A DNA stretch of 64,000 nt. Origin: Paraburkholderia graminis C4D1M. Lineage in GTDB: Bacteria > Pseudomonadota > Gammaproteobacteria > Burkholderiales > Burkholderiaceae. How positions within the stretch are numbered: the stretch's first letter is position 1; each line of letters begins with the position of its first letter. The stretch lies in contig NZ_ABLD01000002.1 of assembly GCF_000172415.1 (NCBI RefSeq), forward strand, positions 62,001 to 126,000. Direction: 5' to 3'. Under the pieces are notes generated by a model. It was not told where the DNA came from. It was given only the letters and a program-made list of their open reading frames with translations, and searched no databases. Positions 18,128-25,710 of this stretch are shown in pieces. Made by a program: the position numbers and the translations under genes.

Positions 18128-18409
18128 TTACGGCATGTAGATGTTGTTGCTCGCGGTCACATGCGGGTTGAGGTTGGTCGTCGCGCCCTCAATGAACGCG
18201 CCGTTGCTGCCATTGACGCTCTGGATGTTCATCGTCGTGCTGATCAGTTGAGTGGCGTCGACGTTCCTGCTGAAGTTCGGCGCATAGATCGGCGCGAAAT
18301 TCAGATACGACGGCGGTAACAGGTGGCCGGTGCCGCCGCGCACGGCGCTCATCGCCTTGCTGTCGAGTTGTTCGGTGATGGACAGGTCTTTGATCGTCAG
18401 CGTGTTCAT
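18128..18409 (-). CDS. Double-glycine-leader peptide precursor 2
   Basis: A 93-residue precursor with a 26-residue leader (MNTLTIKDLS... A-M-S-A-V-R-G-G) that aligns position by position with peptides 1 and 3. The mature part is about 67 residues, cysteine-free, Asn-rich and slightly hydrophobic, ending N-I-Y-M-P. Its C-terminal half resembles peptide 1: both have Q-[ML]-I, then Asn/Gly/Ser-rich turns. The two may therefore share a fold, possibly beta-rich. GGAG lies seven bases before the ATG. A sigma-54 promoter sits 75 bases upstream. It is transcribed alone on the minus strand, between the outer-membrane factor and the DUF4399 genes. Confidence 0.83.
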   Translation of the reverse strand: MNTLTIKDLSITEQLDSKAMSAVRGGTGHLLPPSYLNFAPIYAPNFSRNVDATQLISTTMNIQSVNGSNGAFIEGATTNLNPHVTASNNIYMP

Positions 18410-18483
18410 GGCAAATCTCCGGAACGGAAGGTCACAGTCTTGCGGTTGGTTTCGAGCAACTTGTCTACTCGAACGTAACTAAC

Positions 18484-18499
18484 GCATGGGCTGTGCCAG
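18484..18499 (-). promoter_or_regulatory. Sigma-54 promoter of peptide gene 2
   Basis: On the minus strand the sequence reads CTGGCACAGCCCATGC. It has a perfect -24 element (CTGGCAC), ten bases between GG and GC, and ATGC at -12. It lies 75 bases before the peptide 2 start codon. About 175 bases further upstream remain free for activator sites. Confidence 0.83.
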
Positions 18500-18674
18500 T
18501 TTCGTTTGTCTATCCGAAGAAATTTGTGGAAGTGCCGTGAATGGAGGCTTTCGACGATACATCGATCGGGCAATACAGCGTGTGACCAGAAAGCATCAGC
18601 GTCGATGTGATGGATCGCGGCCAACAGCGGGTGTGAAATGGTTGGCTGCGGCATGACATCGGCGCTAACTAACG

Positions 18675-19109
18675 TCAACGCGCAATGACCGTGATCTTCT
18701 TCGAGTACACCGGCGGGTTGTGCGGAACGTGCATGTCGTCGCCCATCAGCAATTGCAATGTATGTTTGCCGGGCGGCAGTTGAATCATCGTCTCGGTTTC
18801 GCCCGCGCCGAAATGCAGGTGATTGCGATCCGAGGGTATCTCCTGGTCCATCGGCGGCAAGTCGGTGTCGATCAGAAGATGATGATGTCCCGTGTTCGGA
18901 TACTTCACGCCTTTCGGCGCGACGCCCATATAGCGCAAACCGAACCACACGCGAAACGGCTTGTTGGCCGTAACCACCTGGCCGTCGTTCGGATAGCCGA
19001 TATAGGCATGTGCGCCGGAAGGCGACGCCGCCCCGGCCGCCACGGCGAAATCCGCCGCGCCCCATGTCGCCGACGCCACCAGCGCCGCGACTGCAATGAA
19101 CTTATACAT
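18675..19109 (-). CDS. Secreted DUF4399 protein, copy A
   Basis: A 144-residue protein with a cleavable signal peptide (MYKFIAVAALVASATWGAAD) and a DUF4399 domain. The conserved core is PNTGHHHLLIDTDLP, then R-N-H-L-H-F-G-A-G-E-T-E and K-H-T-L-Q-L. The many histidines suggest metal binding in the periplasm, but no activity is established for the family as far as I know. It is a tandem paralogue of the next gene, with almost identical core segments. The pair lies within the peptide-export locus, between peptide gene 2 and the caspase/FGE gene. It may serve the exported products or be a passenger. Confidence 0.82.
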   Translation of the reverse strand: MYKFIAVAALVASATWGAADFAVAAGAASPSGAHAYIGYPNDGQVVTANKPFRVWFGLRYMGVAPKGVKYPNTGHHHLLIDTDLPPMDQEIPSDRNHLHFGAGETETMIQLPPGKHTLQLLMGDDMHVPHNPPVYSKKITVIAR

Positions 19110-19147
19110 GAAGGTTTCTCCGTCCTGAGCAGGCCGCGATGAACGCG

Positions 19148-19651
19148 CTAGTCTTTCTGCACGGTGATGGTGATCTTTTTCGAGTACACGGGCGGCGCAT
19201 GCGGCAGGTGATTGTGGTCGCCGAGAATAAGCTGCAACGTGTGCTTGCCTGGCGGCAACTCGATACGCGCGTCGGTCTCGCCCGCGCCGAAGTGCAGGTG
19301 ATTACGGTCCGACGGAATCTCCTGATCGAGCGCGGGCAGGTCCGTATCGATCAGCAGATGATGATGCCCGGTGTTGGGAAACGCGACGCCTTTCGGGCAC
19401 ACGCCCATATTGCGCAGCCCCATGCGCACCCACAGCTTGCCGCCGTGAATCACGGCGCCGTCGGGCGGCCAGATGATGTACTCCTCCGCACCGGCAGGCG
19501 ATGCCGTGGAATCCGCGAATGCCGCCACCGGCAAAACCATGCCGACAATCGACACGGCGAGCACCGTCCGCGAAACCGCGCGCAATGCACATAGGCGCAT
19601 CGTGCTTCTGGGACTCGGGTTGGAAACAGCGGGGACGTCGGTTCTTCGCAT
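19148..19651 (-). CDS. Secreted DUF4399 protein, copy B
   Basis: A 167-residue paralogue of the downstream DUF4399 gene. It shares the GHHHLLIDTDLPALDQE-type core, the R-N-H-L-H-F-G-A-G-E-T motif and P-P-V-Y-S-K-K-I-T near the end. The chosen ATG (19651) follows a GGGAG site. The N-terminus is longer than in copy A, with a polar stretch before the hydrophobic signal segment (TVLAVSIVGMVLPVAAFA). Starts at 19696 and 19600 are possible. The two copies are 38 bases apart and co-transcribed. Divergence in the N-termini and conservation of the His-rich core imply a duplication that is kept under selection. Confidence 0.82.
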   Translation of the reverse strand: MRRTDVPAVSNPSPRSTMRLCALRAVSRTVLAVSIVGMVLPVAAFADSTASPAGAEEYIIWPPDGAVIHGGKLWVRMGLRNMGVCPKGVAFPNTGHHHLLIDTDLPALDQEIPSDRNHLHFGAGETDARIELPPGKHTLQLILGDHNHLPHAPPVYSKKITITVQKD

Positions 19652-20031
19652 GGCGCACTCTCCCGAAGAGCGGTCGTGACCATCTCGACTGCGCAAGGCA
19701 GCGATGGGTGATTGTGCTTGATCGCGGGCTCGCGCGATGCGCCAGCCGCGTAGTTAAAACGACCGTGCCACGTTGCTTTGTGAATTAGCTTAGGACGTAA
19801 CTTGCCAAAAAGATACGCCACACTCGTTAACCGTATAGCGCACTCGGTAAAAGTGTTGGTTGTTGCCCGCCATGCGCGTGCTATGGTTGTTGATACGTTG
19901 CAACGCGGATGATCGAAAGCGCGCCGACGCTTCGCTTTTCGGGGCGGGGGTATCGGCGAATCGCAACGTATTCCAGCGGCAATGCGGTGCGCGAATACCT
20001 ATGTTCTGTCCGGAACAAACAGGATGCGAAG
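19652..20031. other. Divergent intergenic region, DUF4399 genes and caspase/FGE gene
   Basis: About 380 bases hold the promoters for the leftward DUF4399 pair and the rightward caspase/FGE gene. I searched for the GG-ten bases-GC pattern of the peptide promoters and found none in the right place, so these genes are probably not direct sigma-54 targets. No coding sequence is convincing here. Confidence 0.5.
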
Positions 20032-22032
20032 ATGTGGCGAATATTCCTGCTGATGTGGATGGCCGGGGCCATTCTGGTGGATTGCGGCGATGCATTTGCC
20101 GCAACGCCGCGTGAGAGTACAAGCGCGACTAATCTGGCCGCACCGGCTAATAGCGTGATCGCGCCGTTCGCTCCGCAGCACGACGTTGTTGGCGCTTCAC
20201 GCATCGCGCTCGTTATCGGCAATGGCGCCTATGCTGCCGATGCGTCGAAGCTCATCGAGCGAAACGCGCCGCGTGATGCTCAAGCGCTGGGCAAGCAATT
20301 GCGCGCGCTCGGCTTCGACGTCGTCGTGCTTGCCAATGCAACGCCGCTGCAAATGCGGCGAGCGATTGGCGAATTCCGCGAGCGTCTGCGTGCGGGCGAT
20401 GTCGGTCTGTTCTATTTCGCCGGTCATGGCATGCGGCTCGGCGGACAAACGCTATTGATTCCTGCCGGTCTCGACGTGCGCTCGCCGGCCTCGCCAATTC
20501 GCGAGGGCATCGATCTGAATGACGTGTTGCAGGCAATGCACACGTCGCGCAATGCACCATTGAACATTGCGATTCTCGACACCTGTCTCGACAATCCATT
20601 CACGCGCGATGTCGCGCAGGCGGCGCCAGCACTGCCGCCGAACACGGTCGTTGCCTATGCAACGGCGCAAGGCGGCTTTGCGGCCGACGGCTCCAGCCAC
20701 GGCATCTATACGCAAGCGTTACTGCGCGCACTCGACGAGAAGCCCACGCAGCCTTTGATGAGCCTGCTCGCGAGCGTCGCTGCGCAAGTCAAACACGCAA
20801 CCGGAGGGGAACAGCAACCGTGGGTTGAGTCGTCGTTGCCCGATTCAACCTTAACGACGAGCAACGTAAAGGTTAGGGATACGCGACTCATCGCCAGTAA
20901 CGAGCATGTCGTCACACTGCACAGCCGAGGCATTCTGCCGAAAGACAGCACCGAGCAATACGAAATCACCTTCTGGAATTCGATCAAGGACAGCAATTAC
21001 CCCGCGGATTACGAAGCGTATTTGAAGGCCTATCCGAATGGGCGCTTCGCCACGCTCGCGCATGCGCGAATCGATCGGTTGCGGGCGGCGTCGGCGAATG
21101 CGCCTGCGCCTGCGCCGAACCCGTCGACACAGCAGGTTGCGCCGTCAGTTGCACCGCCGCCGACAGCGCGGCCGGCGACACCTGCTGCGCCCACTGCATC
21201 GGCCGCGCAAGAGCGCCCGCGTGCCGCTTCCGCACCGCCAGCCGCGAGCACCACTCCACCGCCAGCACCGCCCGCTGCAGCCACCGCGCAAAAGCCTGCA
21301 ACGCGTGCGCCAGTAGCAGGCGAAAGCCGCGACTGTGCCACGTGTCCGATCATGATCGCGTTGCCCGCAGGCTCGTTCTCGATGGGCAGCAACAGCGACG
21401 ATCCGTCCGAGAAGCCGGTTCATCACGTGACGATTGGTGCGCCGTTCGCTATCGGCAAATACGAAGTGACAGTCGAGCAGTGGAATGCCTGCGTCGCGGC
21501 GAATGCATGCCCGAAACTCTCGCCGGAAACGAATGCCAATAAGTCAGCTCCCGCGCGCGACGTGAGTTGGGACGACGCGCAGCAGTACGTGAAGTGGCTC
21601 ACGCGAACGACGGGCAAACCGTACCGTCTGCCCACTGAGGCCGAGTGGGAATACGCGGTGCGCGGCGGCACGACGAGCGCGTACTGGTGGGGCGATCAGA
21701 TGCGCAAGGGCAACGCCAATTGCAAGGACTGCGGCGAGCCGTGGCACAAGGAAGGCCCCGAAGCCGCAGGTTCTTTTGCGCCGAATCCGTACGGCCTCTA
21801 TGACATGAACGGAAGCGTATGGGAATGGACCGCCGACTGCTGGCATAACTCGTATCAGTCAGCGCCCGTCGACGGCCGCGCGTGGGAAAACCCCGGTTGC
21901 GACATGCGCGTGATTCGCGGCGGTTCCTGGCGCGAAGGCGGCGGCTACATGCTGAGCGCGACGCGCTTCAAATACAGCGCGGGCGTGCGTCAATCGCAGG
22001 ATGGTTTCCGCGTAGTCAAAGATCTCAAGTGA
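20032..22032 (+). CDS. Secreted caspase-like (C14) peptidase fused to FGE/SUMF1-type domain
   Basis: A 666-residue fusion. A signal sequence ([19 protein letters not shown]) precedes a C14 caspase-fold domain (about 55-275) with the dyad H132 (Y-F-A-G-H-G) and C185 (I-L-D-T-C). Next come a helical stretch, a Pro/Ala-rich linker (about 355-430) and a formylglycine-generating-enzyme-like domain to the end ([48 protein letters not shown]). The ATG at 20032 follows AGGA. Most bacterial FGE-like domains are not true sulfatase activators; some bind ligands or modify peptides. A caspase-FGE pairing is known in other bacteria, but its place here, facing a Ser/Thr kinase inside a peptide-export locus, suggests processing or immunity. 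That role is inferred. Confidence 0.87.
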   Translation: MWRIFLLMWMAGAILVDCGDAFAATPRESTSATNLAAPANSVIAPFAPQHDVVGASRIALVIGNGAYAADASKLIERNAPRDAQALGKQLRALGFDVVVLANATPLQMRRAIGEFRERLRAGDVGLFYFAGHGMRLGGQTLLIPAGLDVRSPASPIREGIDLNDVLQAMHTSRNAPLNIAILDTCLDNPFTRDVAQAAPALPPNTVVAYATAQGGFAADGSSHGIYTQALLRALDEKPTQPLMSLLASVAAQVKHATGGEQQPWVESSLPDSTLTTSNVKVRDTRLIASNEHVVTLHSRGILPKDSTEQYEITFWNSIKDSNYPADYEAYLKAYPNGRFATLAHARIDRLRAASANAPAPAPNPSTQQVAPSVAPPPTARPATPAAPTASAAQERPRAASAPPAASTTPPPAPPAAATAQKPATRAPVAGESRDCATCPIMIALPAGSFSMGSNSDDPSEKPVHHVTIGAPFAIGKYEVTVEQWNACVAANACPKLSPETNANKSAPARDVSWDDAQQYVKWLTRTTGKPYRLPTEAEWEYAVRGGTTSAYWWGDQMRKGNANCKDCGEPWHKEGPEAAGSFAPNPYGLYDMNGSVWEWTADCWHNSYQSAPVDGRAWENPGCDMRVIRGGSWREGGGYMLSATRFKYSAGVRQSQDGFRVVKDLK

Positions 22033-22098
22033 TCTGCTGCGCCGGGAATTAACTCATTGCATCAAGCTCCGCAGCGCTCGGCTCGCTGGACGAAAACA

Positions 22099-24282
22099 TC
22101 ATGGCGCATGCGGCTTCGTGGTGATCGGCGCGAAGTCCGCCACGATCCGCTCGCGGCCATACTTCGCGGCTATTTGCGCGAGCCGTGTGTCCAGTGCGCG
22201 CAGATAGTCGGCGCGCGATTCGGCTTCCGGGCGCGGCTTGTCGAAGAGCGGCGCGGGCGTGATCAGCAGCACGACCATCTCCGAACCGAACGGCTTTGAA
22301 ATGACCCAGTCGCCCCCGCTGCCGACCGTCGCCGAATAGTGCGGCGGCGCCTGGTTGTCCTTCGCGCGCGGGCTCGGCACCATATGAACGACATTGCCGT
22401 CGAGCTGGTAGTAGTCGAGATTCACATACGAGTCGTAGCCGGGCGTGCTCACGTCGACAACCAGTGGATCGCCCTCGTTCAATTGGCCGCTCGGCGGCCG
22501 CACCTGCAAGCCCGCGATGTGCCCGGCTTGCCAGTTCTGCGTCCAGTACGGTGCAAGCGCCTTCACGGTGTCGCATTTGTCGTCCGCGACCGGATCGACG
22601 TCGAGCTTCAGCGTGTCCACGCCGGGTAGCGCTGTGAGGCCGTCTTTTAGTCGCGCGACGCCATAGCGTTGCGAAAGATAGCCGCGCACCGTCAACGTGT
22701 GATCCTGCGTCGACGCGGATAACGCCGAGCACGGCACTTGTGCGAGCGTCGGAGCGACCGCTGCGAGTGTCAGTGCGGGCTTGGGTTTGGGTGCAGCAGG
22801 CGGGGTGGGGGCTGCTACTGCCGCTGAAGCAGTCGCCGATGCGGACGTTGCTGTGGTCGGATTCGTTGTTGCTGCGCTTGCGGTGCTGGTCGCCGCTGTC
22901 GCCGCTGCCTCGCTCGCTTGTGTCGCCGACGACGCGGCTTCCTCCACCCGCCCCTGCGACGTGCCCGTAGCCTGTTGCATTTCGCTATGACGATTCGGCG
23001 CCGAGCGCCACGCATACACGGCCACGGCCGCTGCGCAAATCACCGCGAAGCCGGCGAGTCCCGCCTTCGCCAATGTCCCCGACTTTTCCGCGCGCGCCTC
23101 GTTGTCGAACTCGGCGATGAAGCGCGTGACGCTCGGCATGCGCGTCGCGCGGTCGAAGGAAAGCGCGGCCCGCAATGCGCGCCATTGCGTCGCATCGAGA
23201 TTCGGCGGACGCTGCAGCTTGAATTCGGCATTGCGCGCCTGCGTCGCGGACAAGCGGTCGAACGGATGATGCCCCGTCAGCAATTCATACGTGATACAGC
23301 CGAGCGCATAAATATCGTCGCGCGGATCGGGCTCGCGATGCTCGATCATCTCCGGGCTCGCATACGCAGGCGTCAACGCGCCGAGGCTGCCTGGATCGAA
23401 TACGGTTGCATCGCTTTCTTCTTCGGGTCGCTGAAACACGCGCGCAATGCCGAAGTCGATGACCTTCACTTCGGCATTCGTCGTGAGAAAAACATTGGCG
23501 GGTTTGAAATCGCAATGCACGAAGCCGCGTTCGTGTGCATACGCGAGCGCGCTGCACATGCCGCGCACGATCGGCAGCGCGGCGCGAACCGGCATGCCCT
23601 GATAGCCCGGCGTGCGCAGCAACTGGCTGAGCGGCTTGCCCGACAGGTACTCCATCGTCAGATAAACGATCGGGCCGTCGCGATCGAAGTCGTACACCGT
23701 GATGATGTTGCGATGCGCGAGCACCTGCGCCTTGCGCGCCTCGCGCTGCAACGCGACGAGCGAATTCGGATTGCCGCGGAACTGAACGTTGAGGACCTTG
23801 ACCGCGAGGTACGGTTTTCTGTCGGACGCCTCGAGCTTGCGCAGATCGAGCGCCTTATAAACCGTCCCCATTCCGCCGACGCCGAGGCACTCTTCGAGAA
23901 CGAAGCGGTTATTCAGCGTATCGCCGATGCCTTTGATCTGGTCGAAGCCTGCGCCGTTGGGCACGTTCGCGCTACTTGCGGACGCGCCTGTGCGTCCCGC
24001 GCCGGCCGGCACCACCGAGGGCATCTCCACCGTGGTCTGTATGCCGGTTTCCTCGCCGCCGGCCGCCACATTCGACACGCGCAGTTGCTCGATGCGCCGC
24101 CGCACTTCGATATAAAGGTCCTCCGGCAGCGGGGCTTTACGATGCGCGGCGCCAAGCGTCTCCAGCAGCTGCGTCGGACCGAGGCCTTCGGTCACCAACG
24201 TGCTGTCGAGTTGAGCGACGAACTCGTCACGCGACAGCTCGCCGTTCTGGAAGTCGTGAATCACACGCGCAAGGCTAGCCAT
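22099..24282 (-). CDS. Transmembrane Ser/Thr protein kinase with periplasmic DUF4384-like domain
   Basis: A 727-residue Hanks-type kinase. An N-terminal helical region (1-75) and a Thr-rich linker precede the kinase domain (about 126-392), which has the glycine loop GVGGMGTVYK, ATP lysine K162, catalytic H-C-D258-F-K and D276-F-G. It should be active. A membrane helix lies near 408-426. An Ala/Thr/Pro-rich spacer and a C-terminal sensor-like region follow, the latter containing a BON-like stretch and a DUF4384-type domain (GDPLVVDVS, LDYYQLDGNVVHMVPS). It is the only kinase in the locus, so it should oppose the PP2C at 6198-6968 and create the phospho-threonines read by the dual-FHA protein. 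It converges on the caspase/FGE gene. Confidence 0.92.
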   Translation of the reverse strand: MASLARVIHDFQNGELSRDEFVAQLDSTLVTEGLGPTQLLETLGAAHRKAPLPEDLYIEVRRRIEQLRVSNVAAGGEETGIQTTVEMPSVVPAGAGRTGASASSANVPNGAGFDQIKGIGDTLNNRFVLEECLGVGGMGTVYKALDLRKLEASDRKPYLAVKVLNVQFRGNPNSLVALQREARKAQVLAHRNIITVYDFDRDGPIVYLTMEYLSGKPLSQLLRTPGYQGMPVRAALPIVRGMCSALAYAHERGFVHCDFKPANVFLTTNAEVKVIDFGIARVFQRPEEESDATVFDPGSLGALTPAYASPEMIEHREPDPRDDIYALGCITYELLTGHHPFDRLSATQARNAEFKLQRPPNLDATQWRALRAALSFDRATRMPSVTRFIAEFDNEARAEKSGTLAKAGLAGFAVICAAAVAVYAWRSAPNRHSEMQQATGTSQGRVEEAASSATQASEAAATAATSTASAATTNPTTATSASATASAAVAAPTPPAAPKPKPALTLAAVAPTLAQVPCSALSASTQDHTLTVRGYLSQRYGVARLKDGLTALPGVDTLKLDVDPVADDKCDTVKALAPYWTQNWQAGHIAGLQVRPPSGQLNEGDPLVVDVSTPGYDSYVNLDYYQLDGNVVHMVPSPRAKDNQAPPHYSATVGSGGDWVISKPFGSEMVVLLITPAPLFDKPRPEAESRADYLRALDTRLAQIAAKYGRERIVADFAPITTKPHAP

Positions 24283-24764
24283 GTTGTGCGAATTGCCGCC
24301 GTTGCCGTGAGCCCCGATCGCGTTCGACCAAGGCTCTGCCGGCCGTTAGGAAAGCTGTCGTAACCAGTTACATGTGCCGCTTCGATACTAGCTCCCGGCC
24401 TGTTCTTTCGCAAACCAGGATTGCCCCGCGCGATGCGCGGCTCACGCTTGTCGCGTGCCGTCCAACATAATGCGGCGCGTTGTCGGGTGAATGCCACCAC
24501 TCGCCTTGCTCGTCGCAGCTTCGACGGATAGGAAAAGACGCGCGGCTTAGCGCTGCAAGCCTTATCCATAAAGGCACCATAACTTTTATTAGGAACCTTG
24601 AATAAATCTGGCACAAGCCGTGCATTAGTGAATCGGGCAGGCAGACTAAAAACAGATTTCCTATACTCATAGTGCGACGAGACCTCAGCACATCTGACGA
24701 CACCCGCGAGCGCACGCCGGATCATCGCACCGGCCAATCGCTCGACTTTCGCGGCGAACACATC
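24283..24764. other. Intergenic region between kinase and peptide gene 3
   Basis: About 480 bases separate the divergent kinase and peptide 3 genes. The part around 24560-24665 is clearly AT-richer than its surroundings. It contains the sigma-54 element at 24608-24624, leaving a long leader of about 130 bases before the peptide start. I see no coding sequence with a ribosome site. Confidence 0.5.
24608..24624 (+). promoter_or_regulatory. Sigma-54 promoter of peptide gene 3
   Basis: CTGGCACAAGCCGTGCA has a perfect -24 block (CTGGCAC), exactly ten bases between GG and GC, and GTGCA at -12. It lies 142 bases before the peptide 3 start codon, further than for the other peptide genes. Confidence 0.8.
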
Positions 24765-24983
24765 ATGGCCAAGCTTCTCATCAACGATCTCGCAGACAAC
24801 GTCGAACTCGACCGTGAGGCGATGGCCGCCATTGTCGGCGGCGCACGCATTGGGGCGCGGCTCTCGAGCGCCGCGCCGCTCGTGCCGACCGCGACTCGCG
24901 TCGTCGAATATCCGCCCGGCTTTCCGGCGGCGCATCAAACCATCGTGAAAGTGGCGGCGACGCGCAATACACGGCGCAGCTAG
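24765..24983 (+). CDS. Double-glycine-leader peptide precursor 3
   Basis: A 72-residue precursor with a 26-residue leader (MAKLLINDLA... A-M-A-A-I-V-G-G) that matches leaders 1 and 2 at D8-L9, L15-D16, A19-M20 and the two glycines. The mature part is about 46 residues, basic and Pro/Ala/Val-rich, with no cysteine, ending T-R-R-S. It differs from peptides 1 and 2 beyond the leader, so the leader is the shared export tag. No clear ribosome site precedes the ATG. The frame is open upstream to 24672, but the leader alignment fixes this start. A strong hairpin terminator follows. Confidence 0.8.
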   Translation: MAKLLINDLADNVELDREAMAAIVGGARIGARLSSAAPLVPTATRVVEYPPGFPAAHQTIVKVAATRNTRRS

Positions 24984-25006
24984 ATTCGCGTTTATCAAGG
25001 CAGTAC

Positions 25007-25038
25007 AGCGGCACGCGTCATCGACGCGTGCCGCTTTT
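25007..25038 (+). terminator. Intrinsic terminator after peptide gene 3
   Basis: AGCGGCACGCGTC and its exact inverse GACGCGTGCCGCT form a 13-bp stem with a three-base loop (ATC), followed by TTT and a T-rich stretch. It sits 24 bases after the stop codon and separates peptide genes 3 and 4 into independent transcripts. Confidence 0.8.
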
Positions 25039-25254
25039 GTTGTTGCCGCGCCGCGTTTCGCGACGCGTGCATCTCGTGCGTCGTTCGGCGTGCACGCGGC
25101 CCAACAGTTCGGGTGCGCTCTGTCTGCTGTATCCATACATCTGGCCGCTGGTTTTGCATCGTCGCGCTTTGCGATTAAAGGCCGCGCAATGCACATCCTT
25201 GCCTGGCCTGGCATCGGCGGACGCGTTGCGGATCGGCTCTTTATCGCGAGGAGA

Positions 25255-25271
25255 TTGGCATATCCCTTGCA
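25255..25271 (+). promoter_or_regulatory. Sigma-54 promoter of peptide gene 4
   Basis: TTGGCATATCCCTTGCA has TGGCA and TTGCA blocks with ten bases between GG and GC. It is nearly the same as the peptide 1 promoter. It lies about 57 bases before the peptide 4 start codon. Confidence 0.85.
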
Positions 25272-25326
25272 GAAACTTGAGCGGGCACTCCGCCGTGCTC
25301 GCCCACCCACCCCAAGGAGTATCGCC

Positions 25327-25533
25327 ATGAAATCCACCGTCATCATCAAGGACCTGCCTCGCGGCGCCGACGCCGCCCACGAAGAAGTCACGCTCAGCGC
25401 CGAGCAGTTGAAGCTGGTGCGCGGCGGCCGTTCCGTCGTCGTCACCGTCGACGGTGGCGCGCTCGGCCATGTCGACGACTTCTCGATCAACACCGCCATC
25501 TTCGAAGGCCGCATCAAAGGCACTTATCTGTAG
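25327..25533 (+). CDS. Double-glycine-leader peptide precursor 4 (divergent leader)
   Basis: A 68-residue precursor behind a strong AAGGAG site. The leader is longer than in the other three, about 34 residues. It begins MKSTVIIKDLP and ends L-S-A-E-Q-L-K-L-V-R-G-G, which resembles the classical bacteriocin-type leader end more than the A-M-x-A form. The K-D-L element near the N-terminus is kept. The mature part is about 34 residues, cysteine-free, beta-prone (SVVVTVDGG), and ends K-G-T-Y-L. The sigma-54 promoter upstream groups it with the other peptides. The distinct leader raises the question of whether one peptidase processes all four. Confidence 0.78.
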   Translation: MKSTVIIKDLPRGADAAHEEVTLSAEQLKLVRGGRSVVVTVDGGALGHVDDFSINTAIFEGRIKGTYL

Positions 25534-25637
25534 GACGCTCGAGATGTCCTCAATTGGAAACCGCCGCGCCACGTCATTGCGCTCGTGACGCGGCGGCGTC
25601 CATGCGCGCCGCCGCACATCGTCCCTTGCATTCTGTG

Positions 25638-25672
25638 TCGATCGATATATAATGCGGTTCTATATCGATTGA
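25638..25672. promoter_or_regulatory. Candidate TetR operator
   Basis: TCGATCGATATA and TATATCGATTGA form an inverted repeat (11 of 12 positions match) separated by 11 bases, about 40 bases before the TetR start codon. The position suggests autoregulation. The right arm overlaps likely promoter sequence. Confidence 0.6.
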
Positions 25673-25710
25673 TACAAAACCACCGACGCAGGCGGTAAAG
25701 GACATTCATC

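Larger units (their letters stand above)
24984..25326. other. Intergenic region between peptide genes 3 and 4
   Basis: About 340 bases contain the terminator of peptide gene 3 (25007-25038) and the sigma-54 promoter of peptide gene 4 (25255-25271). The 215 bases between them are the likely place for activator sites. Open frames here lack ribosome sites and I do not consider them genes. Confidence 0.55.

Noticed and set aside
24261..25523. Minus-strand open frame across peptide genes 3 and 4
   Set aside because: The translation has no domain and opposes two leader-bearing peptide genes, two sigma-54 promoters and a terminator.
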